Assembly: GCA_965178655.1 (NCBI GenBank)
Contig: OZ238266.1
Location: 1,550,001-1,614,000 of the forward strand
Reading direction: 5' to 3'
DNA length: 64,000 bases
Source: GCA-2733415 sp965178655
GTDB lineage: Bacteria; Bacteroidota; Bacteroidia; Flavobacteriales; Flavobacteriaceae
Both the position numbers and the translations under genes were made by a program. Positions 9,647 through 17,486 of this stretch are shown piece by piece (the first letter of the stretch is position 1; every line of letters starts with the position of its first letter). The notes under the pieces were generated by a model that saw only the letters and a program-made list of their open reading frames with translations, ran no database searches and was not told the DNA's origin.

Positions 9647-9682
9647 AAAAAATCCTTTTAGTATGAGCTAAAAGGATTTTTT
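9647..9682. terminator. Terminator downstream of infB
   Basis: Inverted repeat with 15-base arms (9647-9661 and 9668-9682, core ATCCTTTTAG/CTAAAAGGAT) and a 6-base loop, with A- and T-rich flanks. It follows the infB stop on the minus strand and separates the infB operon from the CNNM gene. Confidence 0.85.
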
Positions 9683-9715
9683 AAATGTATTATGATTTAA
9701 AAAGAATCTTAAAAA

Positions 9716-12535
9716 TTATTTTTTCTTTAAGGTTTTCTTTACTTCAACTTCTTGGTAACATTCAATAATATCACCTTCTTTTATGTCGTTGTAGTTGTTT
9801 ACTTGTAATCCACAGTCGTATCCTTTAGAGACTTCTTTGGCATCATCTTTAAATCGTTTTAAAGACGCTAAAGATCCGGTGTATATAACAACACCTTCTC
9901 TAATTAATCTAATACCACCTGCTTTAAGTATTTTACCAGAAGTAACCATACAACCTGCAATAGTACCAACCTTAGATATTTTAAAGGTTTCTCTAATTTC
10001 AGCATTACCTGTAATTTCTTCTTTTATTTCAGGAGAAAGCATACCTTCCATAGCATCTCTAAGATCATTTATGGCGTCATAAATAATAGAGTAGGTACGG
10101 ATATCGATTTCTTCTTTATCAGCAACTTGTCTTGCTTTTCCAGCAGGACGTACATTAAATCCGATTATAATTGCTTCAGAAGCAGATGCTAATAATACAT
10201 CAGATTCTGTAATAGCACCAACGGCTTTATGTATAATGTTGATTTGAATTTCTTCGGTTGATAGTTTTTGGAAAGAGTCAGTTAAGGCTTCTACAGATCC
10301 ATCAACATCACCTTTAAGGATAATATTAAGTTCTTTAAAGTCTCCTAATGCAATACGACGTCCAATTTCATCAAGGGTAATATGACGTTGTGTTCTAACA
10401 GATTGCTCACGGTGTAATTGTGTACGTTTGGTGGCAATTTGTTTTGCTTCTCTTTCGTCTTTAAAGACGTTAAATTTATCTCCTGCTTGCGGCGCACCAT
10501 CAAGACCTAAAATAGATACTGGTGTAGATGGGCCTGCCGTTTTAACACTATCACCACGTTCATTTTGCATGGCTTTTATTTTACCAGTATGTTTTCCGGC
10601 TAATAAATAGTCTCCAATGTTTAAAGTTCCAGCTTGTACTAAAATAGTTGATACATAACCACGTCCTTTGTCAAGAAATGCTTCTACAACTGTTCCGGTA
10701 GCCACTTTATTTGGGTTTGCTTTAAGGTCTAGTAATTCTGCCTCAAGCAATACTTTTTCTAATAAGTCATTAACACCTAGTCCTGTTTTTGCAGAGATGT
10801 CATGTGATTGTATTTTACCACCCCAATCTTCTACTAATAAATTCATAGCGGCAAGGCGCTCTTTTACTTTTTCAGGATTTGCAGCAGGTAAATCTACTTT
10901 GTTAATTGCAAAAACAATAGGTACTCCAGCTGCTTGTGCATGACTAATAGCTTCCTTTGTTTGTGGCATGATGTCGTCATCTGCAGCAATTACAATAATA
11001 GCAATATCTGTAACTTGAGCTCCACGGGCACGCATGGCTGTAAAGGCCTCGTGACCAGGAGTATCTAAGAAGGCTATTTTTTGTCCGCTTTCTAATTCTA
11101 CTCCGTAGGCACCAATGTGCTGTGTAATTCCTCCAGATTCTCCTGCAATTACATTCTCTTTACGAATGTAATCTAGTAAAGATGTTTTACCATGATCTAC
11201 GTGCCCCATTACGGTAACAATAGGTGCTCTAGAAACAAGGTCTTCTGGGTTATCTTCAACAACAACAATTGCATCTTCAAGATCGGCAGAAACAAATTCT
11301 ACTTCATATCCAAATTCATCAGCAACAATTGCTAGTGTTTCTGCATCAAGACGTTGGTTCATGGTTACCATGATACCTAATGACATACATGCACCAATAA
11401 TTTTAGTGTTTGGTACATCCATCATTGTAGCAACTTCATTAACAGTAACAAATTCCGTTACTTTTAATACTTTGCTTTCTGCATCTTGAGCTTCAATTTC
11501 GTCCTGTCTTTTCTGACGGTGTAAATCTCTTTTATCTCTTCTGTTTTTAACCCCTTTAGATTTGCTAGATCGGCCTTGTAGCTTTTCTAGTGTTTCACGT
11601 ACTTGTTTTTGTACGTCAGCTTCAGAAGGTTCTTCTTTAACAACCTGTGCACGTCTTCCTTTACCGCTTTTATGTCCAGCATTACGGTTGTTTCCGCCGC
11701 GATTTCCACCACGGTTTCCTCCGGTACTATTAGACGTTCCTGGTTTTGTTATTCGTTTTCGTTTAGGTTTTTTATCAGCTCCTGCGCCTTTTTTAACTTC
11801 AGAAGGTTTCTTCTTTGGTTTGTTAAATTGCGATAAATCAATTTTTTGTCCGGTCATTTTCGGACCAGAAAGTTTTTGATACTGTGTGGTAACCTTTACA
11901 TCTACTTCAGGAGTTTCTTTTGTTTCTACAACAACGTCTTCCTTTTTAGCGACAGGCTTTTCTTTTTTGACAACAGTTTCTTTTTTAACTGGAGCTGCCT
12001 TAGGGCTTTCTTTTTTCTTTTTAGCCGGAGGGTTAACTACGTTTAAATCTATTGTTTTTAGTACTTTAGGTTTTTGTACTTCAGCTTTTCGCGTTTCTAT
12101 AGTAGCGGCTTCAACTTTAGGTGCTTTTTCAGTAGTTTTAGGTGCAGCTTTTTGAGGTGTCTCTGGCTGAGTTTTTGCTGTATCTAAAGCTATTGCTCCT
12201 ACAGTTTTTGGTCCTGAAAGTGTTGCTTTTGCTTTTATTATTTCTTGTCGCTTAAGCGCTTCTTCTTGCTTAAGAGTTTCTTCTTGTTCGCGTTGTATAC
12301 GTAAGGCTTCTTTTTCTTTACGTTTTTCTTCGCCAACCTCTTTAGAAGCAACTTTTTTATTTGCATCTACTTGAAATTGGTCAGAAAGTACCTGGTATAT
12401 ATCTCCAGATATCTTTGTAGTTGGACGTGCTTCAATTTCTATTCCTTTAGAACCTAGAAATTCTACAGCTCTATCAAGAGAAATATTCATTTCTCTTAAC
12501 ACCTTATTAAGCCTCATTACTTTCTTTTCAGCCAT
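9716..12535 (-). CDS. infB: Translation initiation factor IF-2
   Basis: A 939-residue GTPase that brings initiator tRNA to the 30S subunit and promotes subunit joining. The first 340 or so residues are low-complexity, Lys/Glu/Pro-rich, with a basic Gly/Asn/Arg-rich patch near residue 270, after an IF2_N-like helix ('LNKVLREMNISLDRAVEFL'). A second IF2_N region precedes the G domain. G-domain motifs are seen: 'GHVDHGKT' (about residue 440), 'DTPGHEAF' and 'NKVDLP'. Domains II-IV follow to the Lys-rich C-terminus. Length is normal for Bacteroidota IF-2. It is third in the rimP-nusA-infB operon, 141 bases after nusA. Open frames on the opposite strand of the repetitive N-terminal region are shadows. 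Confidence 0.98.
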   Translation of the reverse strand: MAEKKVMRLNKVLREMNISLDRAVEFLGSKGIEIEARPTTKISGDIYQVLSDQFQVDANKKVASKEVGEEKRKEKEALRIQREQEETLKQEEALKRQEIIKAKATLSGPKTVGAIALDTAKTQPETPQKAAPKTTEKAPKVEAATIETRKAEVQKPKVLKTIDLNVVNPPAKKKKESPKAAPVKKETVVKKEKPVAKKEDVVVETKETPEVDVKVTTQYQKLSGPKMTGQKIDLSQFNKPKKKPSEVKKGAGADKKPKRKRITKPGTSNSTGGNRGGNRGGNNRNAGHKSGKGRRAQVVKEEPSEADVQKQVRETLEKLQGRSSKSKGVKNRRDKRDLHRQKRQDEIEAQDAESKVLKVTEFVTVNEVATMMDVPNTKIIGACMSLGIMVTMNQRLDAETLAIVADEFGYEVEFVSADLEDAIVVVEDNPEDLVSRAPIVTVMGHVDHGKTSLLDYIRKENVIAGESGGITQHIGAYGVELESGQKIAFLDTPGHEAFTAMRARGAQVTDIAIIVIAADDDIMPQTKEAISHAQAAGVPIVFAINKVDLPAANPEKVKERLAAMNLLVEDWGGKIQSHDISAKTGLGVNDLLEKVLLEAELLDLKANPNKVATGTVVEAFLDKGRGYVSTILVQAGTLNIGDYLLAGKHTGKIKAMQNERGDSVKTAGPSTPVSILGLDGAPQAGDKFNVFKDEREAKQIATKRTQLHREQSVRTQRHITLDEIGRRIALGDFKELNIILKGDVDGSVEALTDSFQKLSTEEIQINIIHKAVGAITESDVLLASASEAIIIGFNVRPAGKARQVADKEEIDIRTYSIIYDAINDLRDAMEGMLSPEIKEEITGNAEIRETFKISKVGTIAGCMVTSGKILKAGGIRLIREGVVIYTGSLASLKRFKDDAKEVSKGYDCGLQVNNYNDIKEGDIIECYQEVEVKKTLKKK

Positions 12536-12554
12536 ATAGTTAAATTTACCTCAA

Positions 12555-12602
12555 TTTATTTCCCGTCTCGGGTTTAAACTCCGATGTTTCCGTCGGGATT
12601 TA
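12555..12602 (-). other. Two short hairpins in the nusA-infB intercistronic region
   Basis: The 141-base gap between nusA and infB has a GC-rich patch unlike its surroundings. It contains CCCG-TCT-CGGG and CCGA-N8-TCGG, two small stems next to each other. They may affect infB mRNA processing or translation, but no named element is recognised. Confidence 0.4.
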
Positions 12603-12676
12603 TGTATTATATTTTTATTCAATCCTCCGTATTAAATAGAGGAAAGCTGTGCTCTAATGTAGCTAATTCATGTGAA

Positions 12677-13909
12677 TTAGTCTTCAAATTCTTCTTTTAA
12701 TATTCTCATTACATCAAGAATTGTTTCCTCTTCAAGGTCAGTTCTTTTTACTAGGTCTGTAATGTCTTTGTCTAATACGCTTCTAGCAGTGTCTAACCCT
12801 ACTTTTGCAAACTCTTGAATAACCCATGCTTCAATTTCATCAGAGAATTCTGATAATTCAACATCTTCTTCAACACCTTCTCTAAACACATCAATTTCGT
12901 ATCCAGTTAACTTGCTTGCAAGCCTAATGTTTTGACCACCTCTACCGATTGCTTTAGAAACCTCTTCAGGCTTTAGCATTACTTCAGCTCTGTTTGTTTC
13001 TTCGTTTATTTTAACAGAAGTAACTCGTGCAGGGCTTAGTGCTCTTGTAATTAGTAACTGTGGGTTGTCTGTAAAGTTAATAACGTCAATGTTTTCGTTT
13101 CCTAATTCACGTACAATCCCGTGTATTCTAGCACCTTTCATACCAACACATGCTCCAACAGGGTCAATTCTGTCGTCATAAGAGTCTACAGCAACTTTTG
13201 CTTTTTCTCCTGGAATACGAACTACTTTTTTAACGTTAATTAATCCGTCAAAAACTTCTGGAATTTCTTGTTCAAATAATTTTTCTAAGAATACCGGAGC
13301 AGTTCTTGAAAGGATAATTACAGGTTTGTTTCCTTTTAGTTCAACGCTTTCAATAATACCTTTTACGTTTTCTCCTTTTCTAAAGAAATCAGAAGGGATT
13401 TGTTGCTCTTTTGGTAAGATTAACTCATTTCCTTCATCATCAAGTAATATGATTGCTTTGTGACGAATATGGTGTACTTCTGCAGTATAGATATTCCCTA
13501 CAAGTTCTTTAAAGTGCTTGTAGATATTGGTGTTGTCGTGTTCGTGAATTTTAGAAATTAAGTTTTGTCTTAATGCTAAAATTGATCTACGTCCTAAGTC
13601 GATTAATTTAACCTCTTCAGACACGTCTTCGCCAACCTCAAAGTCGGGTTCAATTTTTTGAGCCTCAGACAATGAAATTTCTTGGTTAGGTTCTTCAACC
13701 TCTCCATCAGCAACAACAACTCTGTTTCTCCAAATTTCTAAATCTCCTTTATCTGGATTAATAATGATATCAAAGTTATCATCATCACCAAATTTCTTTT
13801 TTAAGGCATTTCTGAATACATCTTCTAAGATCGCCATTAAGGTAACGCGATCAATCATTTTGTCATCTTTGAATTCAGAAAAAGAATCGATTAATGCAAT
13901 GTTTTCCAT
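12677..13909 (-). CDS. nusA: Transcription termination/antitermination factor NusA
   Basis: A 410-residue RNA-polymerase-binding factor. Order of domains: N-terminal polymerase-binding domain (about 1-125), S1 domain (about 130-200, 'GNIYTAEVHHI', 'KGIIESVEL'), then KH1 and KH2 ('GACVGMKGARIHGIVREL' and 'AIGRGGQNIRLASKLTGYEIDV'), with a short acidic tail. It lacks the two C-terminal acidic repeats of E. coli NusA, as is usual outside Proteobacteria. It starts 13 bases after the rimP stop. NusA is known to control its own operon in other bacteria, which matters for the hairpin found before rimP. Confidence 0.98.
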   Translation of the reverse strand: MENIALIDSFSEFKDDKMIDRVTLMAILEDVFRNALKKKFGDDDNFDIIINPDKGDLEIWRNRVVVADGEVEEPNQEISLSEAQKIEPDFEVGEDVSEEVKLIDLGRRSILALRQNLISKIHEHDNTNIYKHFKELVGNIYTAEVHHIRHKAIILLDDEGNELILPKEQQIPSDFFRKGENVKGIIESVELKGNKPVIILSRTAPVFLEKLFEQEIPEVFDGLINVKKVVRIPGEKAKVAVDSYDDRIDPVGACVGMKGARIHGIVRELGNENIDVINFTDNPQLLITRALSPARVTSVKINEETNRAEVMLKPEEVSKAIGRGGQNIRLASKLTGYEIDVFREGVEEDVELSEFSDEIEAWVIQEFAKVGLDTARSVLDKDITDLVKRTDLEEETILDVMRILKEEFED

Positions 13910-13922
13910 AACATTTATGTAA

Positions 13923-14387
13923 TTAAAATTTTATTATCACTTTCGCTTCAGCAATATCGCTGTAAGCTATCTCTATACTCTTGTGAACTGTTACTTTTCC
14001 TTTCCCTACGGGCTTAGGTTCTCTAGCGTCCCACTCTAGTGTTATTATTGTATCGGTTGCTTTTGTAAGCGTCCCTTTTATTTCAGTATTATCGTTTAGA
14101 CGCACAGCTAAGTTGCGACCAATGTTTTTTATGTATTGTCTTGTTAGTTTTAAAGGGCTTGTGGCACCGCATGATGTTACATCAAGGCCAAATTCCACTT
14201 CATCTCTATCAAGGTTCTGTTCAATAGCACGGCTAATAAACATGCAATCACTAACTGTTACGCCATTGTCTCCATCTAGTATAATACTTATTCTATTCTC
14301 AGTATCAACAGTAAAGTCAATTAAAAACAGCGATGGTTTTTCATCTAATCCCGCCTGAAGCAGTGTGCTAACTTGTTCTTTAAACAT
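13923..14387 (-). CDS. rimP: Ribosome maturation factor RimP
   Basis: A 154-residue cytoplasmic protein needed for 30S maturation. The N-terminal RimP domain contains 'GVTVSDCMFISRAIEQNLDRD' and 'FGLDVTSCGATSPLKLTRQY', followed by an Sm-like C-terminal domain ('RNLAVRLNDNTEIKGTLTKATDTIITLEW'). Length and operon position (first in rimP-nusA-infB) are typical. The ATG at 14387 lies about 62 bases downstream of a predicted transcription start, with a hairpin in between. Confidence 0.97.
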   Translation of the reverse strand: MFKEQVSTLLQAGLDEKPSLFLIDFTVDTENRISIILDGDNGVTVSDCMFISRAIEQNLDRDEVEFGLDVTSCGATSPLKLTRQYIKNIGRNLAVRLNDNTEIKGTLTKATDTIITLEWDAREPKPVGKGKVTVHKSIEIAYSDIAEAKVIIKF

Positions 14388-14400
14388 GGTAATTTAGTAT

Positions 14401-14425
14401 AAAAAGAGGGGACATCTGTCCCCTC
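14401..14425 (-). terminator. Hairpin plus T-tract in the rimP leader, possible attenuator
   Basis: Perfect 9-bp arms, GAGGGGACA (14406-14414) and TGTCCCCTC (14417-14425), followed on the minus strand by five T (14405-14401). This has the form of an intrinsic terminator. It lies 14 bases before the rimP ATG and downstream of the predicted promoter at 14457-14464, so on the minus strand it is in the leader of the rimP-nusA-infB mRNA. Confidence 0.65.
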
Positions 14426-14456
14426 ATTTATCATATTCTACATAAAAAATGCGTTG

Positions 14457-14464
14457 CAAATATA
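14457..14464 (-). promoter_or_regulatory. Putative -7 element of the rimP-nusA-infB promoter
   Basis: On the minus strand TATATTTG matches TAnnTTTG exactly. The start of transcription would be near 14450, giving a leader of about 60 bases that contains the hairpin at 14406-14425. Confidence 0.55.
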
Positions 14465-14604
14465 CATCTTTTTTTTTAAAACGAAAACTTAATTAAAATC
14501 AAAAAAAATCAACTATGTTTTGTATCTTTATAGGATAATATAATCTTTTATAGATTTTCTTTAAAATGATGATTGTTATGCTAACCTCAAAAATATAAAA
14601 ACAT

Positions 14605-15429
14605 ATGAATAAAATTTTAATACCTACAGATTTTTCAAAAGGCGCTGAGGCTGCTTTACAAGTTGCTGCTCAGTTGGCAAAACAACATAATAGTGAGTTG
14701 CATGTATTACATATGATGGAGTTTCCGTTAGATTTAATAGATGCATTGCATGAAAATAGTGAATTGCCTGAGGCTATATTTTTCATGAAAATGGCACATA
14801 AAAAATTCCAAGCCTTTTTAGACAAACCTTATTTAGAAGGCATAAATGTTATTGAAGGCATTCAGAATAATATGGCTTTTGAGGGTATTGTTGATACCGC
14901 ACATAAGAAAGGTGTTGATTTAATTGTAATGGGGTCTCGTGGTGCTTCTGGATTTAAAGAAATGGTTATTGGGTCGAATACAGAGAAAGTTGTTAGAACT
15001 TCAGACATACCAGTTTTGGTAATTAAAACAGCAACCGAATCATTTGTATCAAAGAACATTGTTTTTGCAAGTGAATTTACAGAGGAATACAAGCCTGCTT
15101 TTGCAAAAGCAATTAATTTTGCAAAACAAGTTAATGCTACACTTCATTTGGTAATGATAAACACACCATCAGAGTTTTTAACAACTGCTGCTACGGAAGA
15201 TCGTATGCAGAATTTTGTAAAAGACATTTCGTTTAAAAACTACACTTTACAGGTGTATAATGATGTGAATGTTGAGAAAGGAATTTTGAATTTCTCAGCT
15301 GCAATCAATGCAGATATTATTGCAATGAGTACCCATGGTAGAAAAGGGTTGTCGCATTTTTTTAATGGTAGTATTAGTGAAGACTTGGTAAACCATGCTA
15401 AGCGACCTGTTATTACCTTTAAAATATAG
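14605..15429 (+). CDS. Universal stress protein with two Usp domains
   Basis: A 274-residue cytoplasmic protein made of two tandem UspA domains (about 1-140 and 148-274). Both carry the ATP-binding signature G-x2-G-x9-G-S/T or a close form: 'GSRGASGFKEMVIGSNT' in the first and 'STHGRKGLSHFFNGS' in the second. Tandem Usp proteins are common in Bacteroidota and respond to stress, often anaerobic or energy stress; the trigger here is not shown. It is a single-gene unit ending at a strong terminator. Confidence 0.93.
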   Translation: MNKILIPTDFSKGAEAALQVAAQLAKQHNSELHVLHMMEFPLDLIDALHENSELPEAIFFMKMAHKKFQAFLDKPYLEGINVIEGIQNNMAFEGIVDTAHKKGVDLIVMGSRGASGFKEMVIGSNTEKVVRTSDIPVLVIKTATESFVSKNIVFASEFTEEYKPAFAKAINFAKQVNATLHLVMINTPSEFLTTAATEDRMQNFVKDISFKNYTLQVYNDVNVEKGILNFSAAINADIIAMSTHGRKGLSHFFNGSISEDLVNHAKRPVITFKI

Positions 15430-15535
15430 TTAACAACACGTTAGGTACAATGCGGAGCAATTAAGGAATATGCAAAAATGGACGATGCCAATTAGAAATT
15501 GGGGTTGTTCTTGACCAGCTTTTAGCTATAAACTG

Positions 15536-15576
15536 AAATCAGGATTGAACTATAAATAGTCCAATCCTGATTTTTT
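15536..15576. terminator. Terminator between the Usp gene and the convergent porin gene
   Basis: Arms AAATCAGGATTG (15536-15547) and CAATCCTGATTT (15562-15573), extended inward by ACTAT/ATAGT (15549-15553 and 15556-15560), followed by T residues. The hairpin is well placed to end both convergent transcripts. Confidence 0.85.
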
Positions 15577-15616
15577 GAGTTTACCCAAGTTTTTGGGTAG
15601 TGTCCAGTTTGTTTTC

Positions 15617-16849
15617 TTAGAAATGAATATCAAATTGTAAACGGTATTCTAATCCTCCAGATTTGTGACCTGTTTCGTCACTATAGGTGATGTCTGACTG
15701 TACTTTAAGTTTATGTCCAACTAAATACTTTGACACACCAAACGTGTAGTAGTTTGTAGAGAAATCTGTTCCGTTAAATTTCACATTAGTATAGCGTCCT
15801 GCTATTTCAAAATTAGATTTAAATAAATAACCAAGTTGTGTGTTTATAGCATTTCCTCTTTTCACAACTTTGTTAGTTAAATTCCCATCAGAATCAGTTG
15901 CAGGAGTACCATCCATATTAACAGCAACAGCCTCATTAGCATCTCTGTTTGTGTATTCTCCCATAAAAGAAAAGCCATTGTATTTAAACATTGCGTCAAC
16001 AAATACAGTATTCACATTTGTTTCATGATATCCTGTTTCGCTATCATTAATCATGTATTTTCCTTGACTACCTTTATCTTTAACAGCTTTGTCGTTTAAG
16101 TTATAAGTGGCTCCAATTGCTAGTTTAGGTGTTTTCTCTCTTTTTAAATCACTTCCACTATAGTCCCCTTTGCCATTAAACGCTCCAAAAGGAAGTAGTT
16201 CAATTCTAGCAGTGTACTGGTGACCTCCTAGGTTTCCTGTGGTAATGTTTCTCCCTTCTCCTTGAGAAATTGCAAACATATCTCTTACTAAGAATGTTTC
16301 ACCTAACTTAAAGTGGTGTCTTAATTGAAGTCCTAAATCACGGTCAATATTAAAGTTGCTGTTTAATTTTGAGCGATCTACAAATTGTAGGTTTCCAGAA
16401 GAAACTACGCGTTCTCTGTTTCCAGGTAATTTTGTTTGACCAGCCCATAAGCTAAAGTTTTTGTAAAAATTCCATTTTACAACAGCGTCTAAAATGTACC
16501 TTGGAGCATTGCTGGTATACTCTGAAGCACCGCTAATATCTCTGTTAGATAAGCCTAATTCTAGTTTGTATGTTAATTTTGGGGTAAATGCAAAACCGCT
16601 AAATTTTAATCGGGCTCTTCGTACTAAAAAGTTACTTTCAGGTTTTGAAAAATCTCCGTTTTCATTAATATCCCATGCGTTTGTTGCTAAAAATTGCATT
16701 CTTGCACCAACTTTCATTGACCAGCTATTATCTTCTCCTACTAAGTTAAATAACCCTTTTCCAAATTTTGGACTATTTGATTCTTGAGCTATAGCAGATA
16801 AGCTAATTAAGATTAGTGCTACCGGTAAATAAATTTTAATTTTTTTCAT
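15617..16849 (-). CDS. Outer-membrane porin, OprO/OprP (phosphate-selective porin) superfamily
   Basis: A 410-residue protein with a signal peptide ('LILISLSAIAQ') and a long run of alternating beta-strand sequence ending in a C-terminal aromatic ('LQFDIHF'), the usual outer-membrane signature. The N-terminal part ('KVGARMQFLATNAW', 'FLVRRARLKFSGFAFTPKLTYKLELG', 'LDAVVKWNFYKNFSLWAGQTKLPGNRERV') matches the pattern of the phosphate-selective porin O/P family in Bacteroidota. The substrate is not set by this match; family members pass phosphate, pyrophosphate or other anions. The neighbouring SulP anion transporter makes an anion channel plausible. Confidence 0.85.
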   Translation of the reverse strand: MKKIKIYLPVALILISLSAIAQESNSPKFGKGLFNLVGEDNSWSMKVGARMQFLATNAWDINENGDFSKPESNFLVRRARLKFSGFAFTPKLTYKLELGLSNRDISGASEYTSNAPRYILDAVVKWNFYKNFSLWAGQTKLPGNRERVVSSGNLQFVDRSKLNSNFNIDRDLGLQLRHHFKLGETFLVRDMFAISQGEGRNITTGNLGGHQYTARIELLPFGAFNGKGDYSGSDLKREKTPKLAIGATYNLNDKAVKDKGSQGKYMINDSETGYHETNVNTVFVDAMFKYNGFSFMGEYTNRDANEAVAVNMDGTPATDSDGNLTNKVVKRGNAINTQLGYLFKSNFEIAGRYTNVKFNGTDFSTNYYTFGVSKYLVGHKLKVQSDITYSDETGHKSGGLEYRLQFDIHF

Positions 16850-17000
16850 TACGTTGTTTGTTTGTTTATTTTTTCATTGCAAATAACCGCAAATAATGTT
16901 AACTTAACGTTAAGTGTAGGTAAAGAAAAGAATATCATTTATAACACGTTTTTTTTTAAATATTTAAAGGGTCTATTTAAAAACAATTCGTTAATTCCTC

Positions 17001-17008
17001 TATATTTG
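17001..17008 (+). promoter_or_regulatory. Putative -7 element upstream of the small secreted protein
   Basis: TATATTTG, an exact match to TAnnTTTG, 19 bp before the ATG at 17028. Confidence 0.5.
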
Positions 17009-17027
17009 CGTAAACTTCTTATGTTAA

Positions 17028-17321
17028 ATGTTTAAATCATTTATTTACATATTCTTTTTATCTGTGCTAGTCCCATTAACGATCGTTAATGTGGAGTACG
17101 AGGCTATATGTATTACGAAGAATGTTAATGATGATGATAAAGAGGGCGCCGTTAAATATGTTGATGTTGAAGAAAGTGAAAACGATAAAGAAGAGTATTT
17201 TTCTGATTTTTTAGCGAGTTTAAGTGATGTTGTTTTAATTGATGTTACTGTTGCTTCAACCTTTATTATTGACAGTGCTTCTATTTATTCTTTGGATATT
17301 CACCTCCCCCCACCAAAATAG
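17028..17321 (+). CDS. Small secreted acidic protein of unknown function
   Basis: A 97-residue protein with an N-terminal hydrophobic segment (residues 4-20) that may be a signal peptide or anchor. An acidic stretch rich in Asp/Glu/Asn (about 33-58), a hydrophobic Val/Ile-rich stretch and the C-terminus 'SLDIHLPPPK' follow. No family is recognised. A good promoter element precedes it, and the 165-base gap to the SulP gene holds three hairpins, so it could share a transcript with sulP and the carbonic anhydrase gene. The C-terminal Asp-Ile and triple-Pro pattern recurs in the small protein at 37987-38376. Confidence 0.6.
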   Translation: MFKSFIYIFFLSVLVPLTIVNVEYEAICITKNVNDDDKEGAVKYVDVEESENDKEEYFSDFLASLSDVVLIDVTVASTFIIDSASIYSLDIHLPPPK

Positions 17322-17338
17322 AAAATAATTTAAACGTT

Positions 17339-17469
17339 TTATTCTAAAGCTATTTATTAAAAGATTTAGAATAAGAATAGGTGAAAATAGATCTCGTTAG
17401 TAAAATATTTTCACCACGATTAGATTCAACTTTTTTTTATAAATACAACTTCATTAACAAAGTGAAGTT
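17339..17469 (+). other. Three consecutive stem-loops upstream of the SulP gene
   Basis: Inverted repeats: TTATTCTAAA/TTTAGAATAA (17339-17348, 17365-17374); GGTGAAAATA/TATTTTCACC (17380-17389, 17406-17415); AACTTCA/TGAAGTT (17447-17453, 17463-17469). The first two have equal 10-bp arms and 16-base spacers. None has a terminator-like T-tract directly after it. They could be regulator-binding palindromes or a structured leader of the sulP-carbonic anhydrase mRNA. Confidence 0.55.
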
Positions 17470-17486
17470 TTAATAAAGATTATTAT

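Noticed and set aside
11562..12155. Several long plus-strand frames over the infB N-terminal region
   Set aside because: They are antisense shadows of the low-complexity Lys/Glu/Pro-rich part of IF-2 and have no ribosome site or family pattern.
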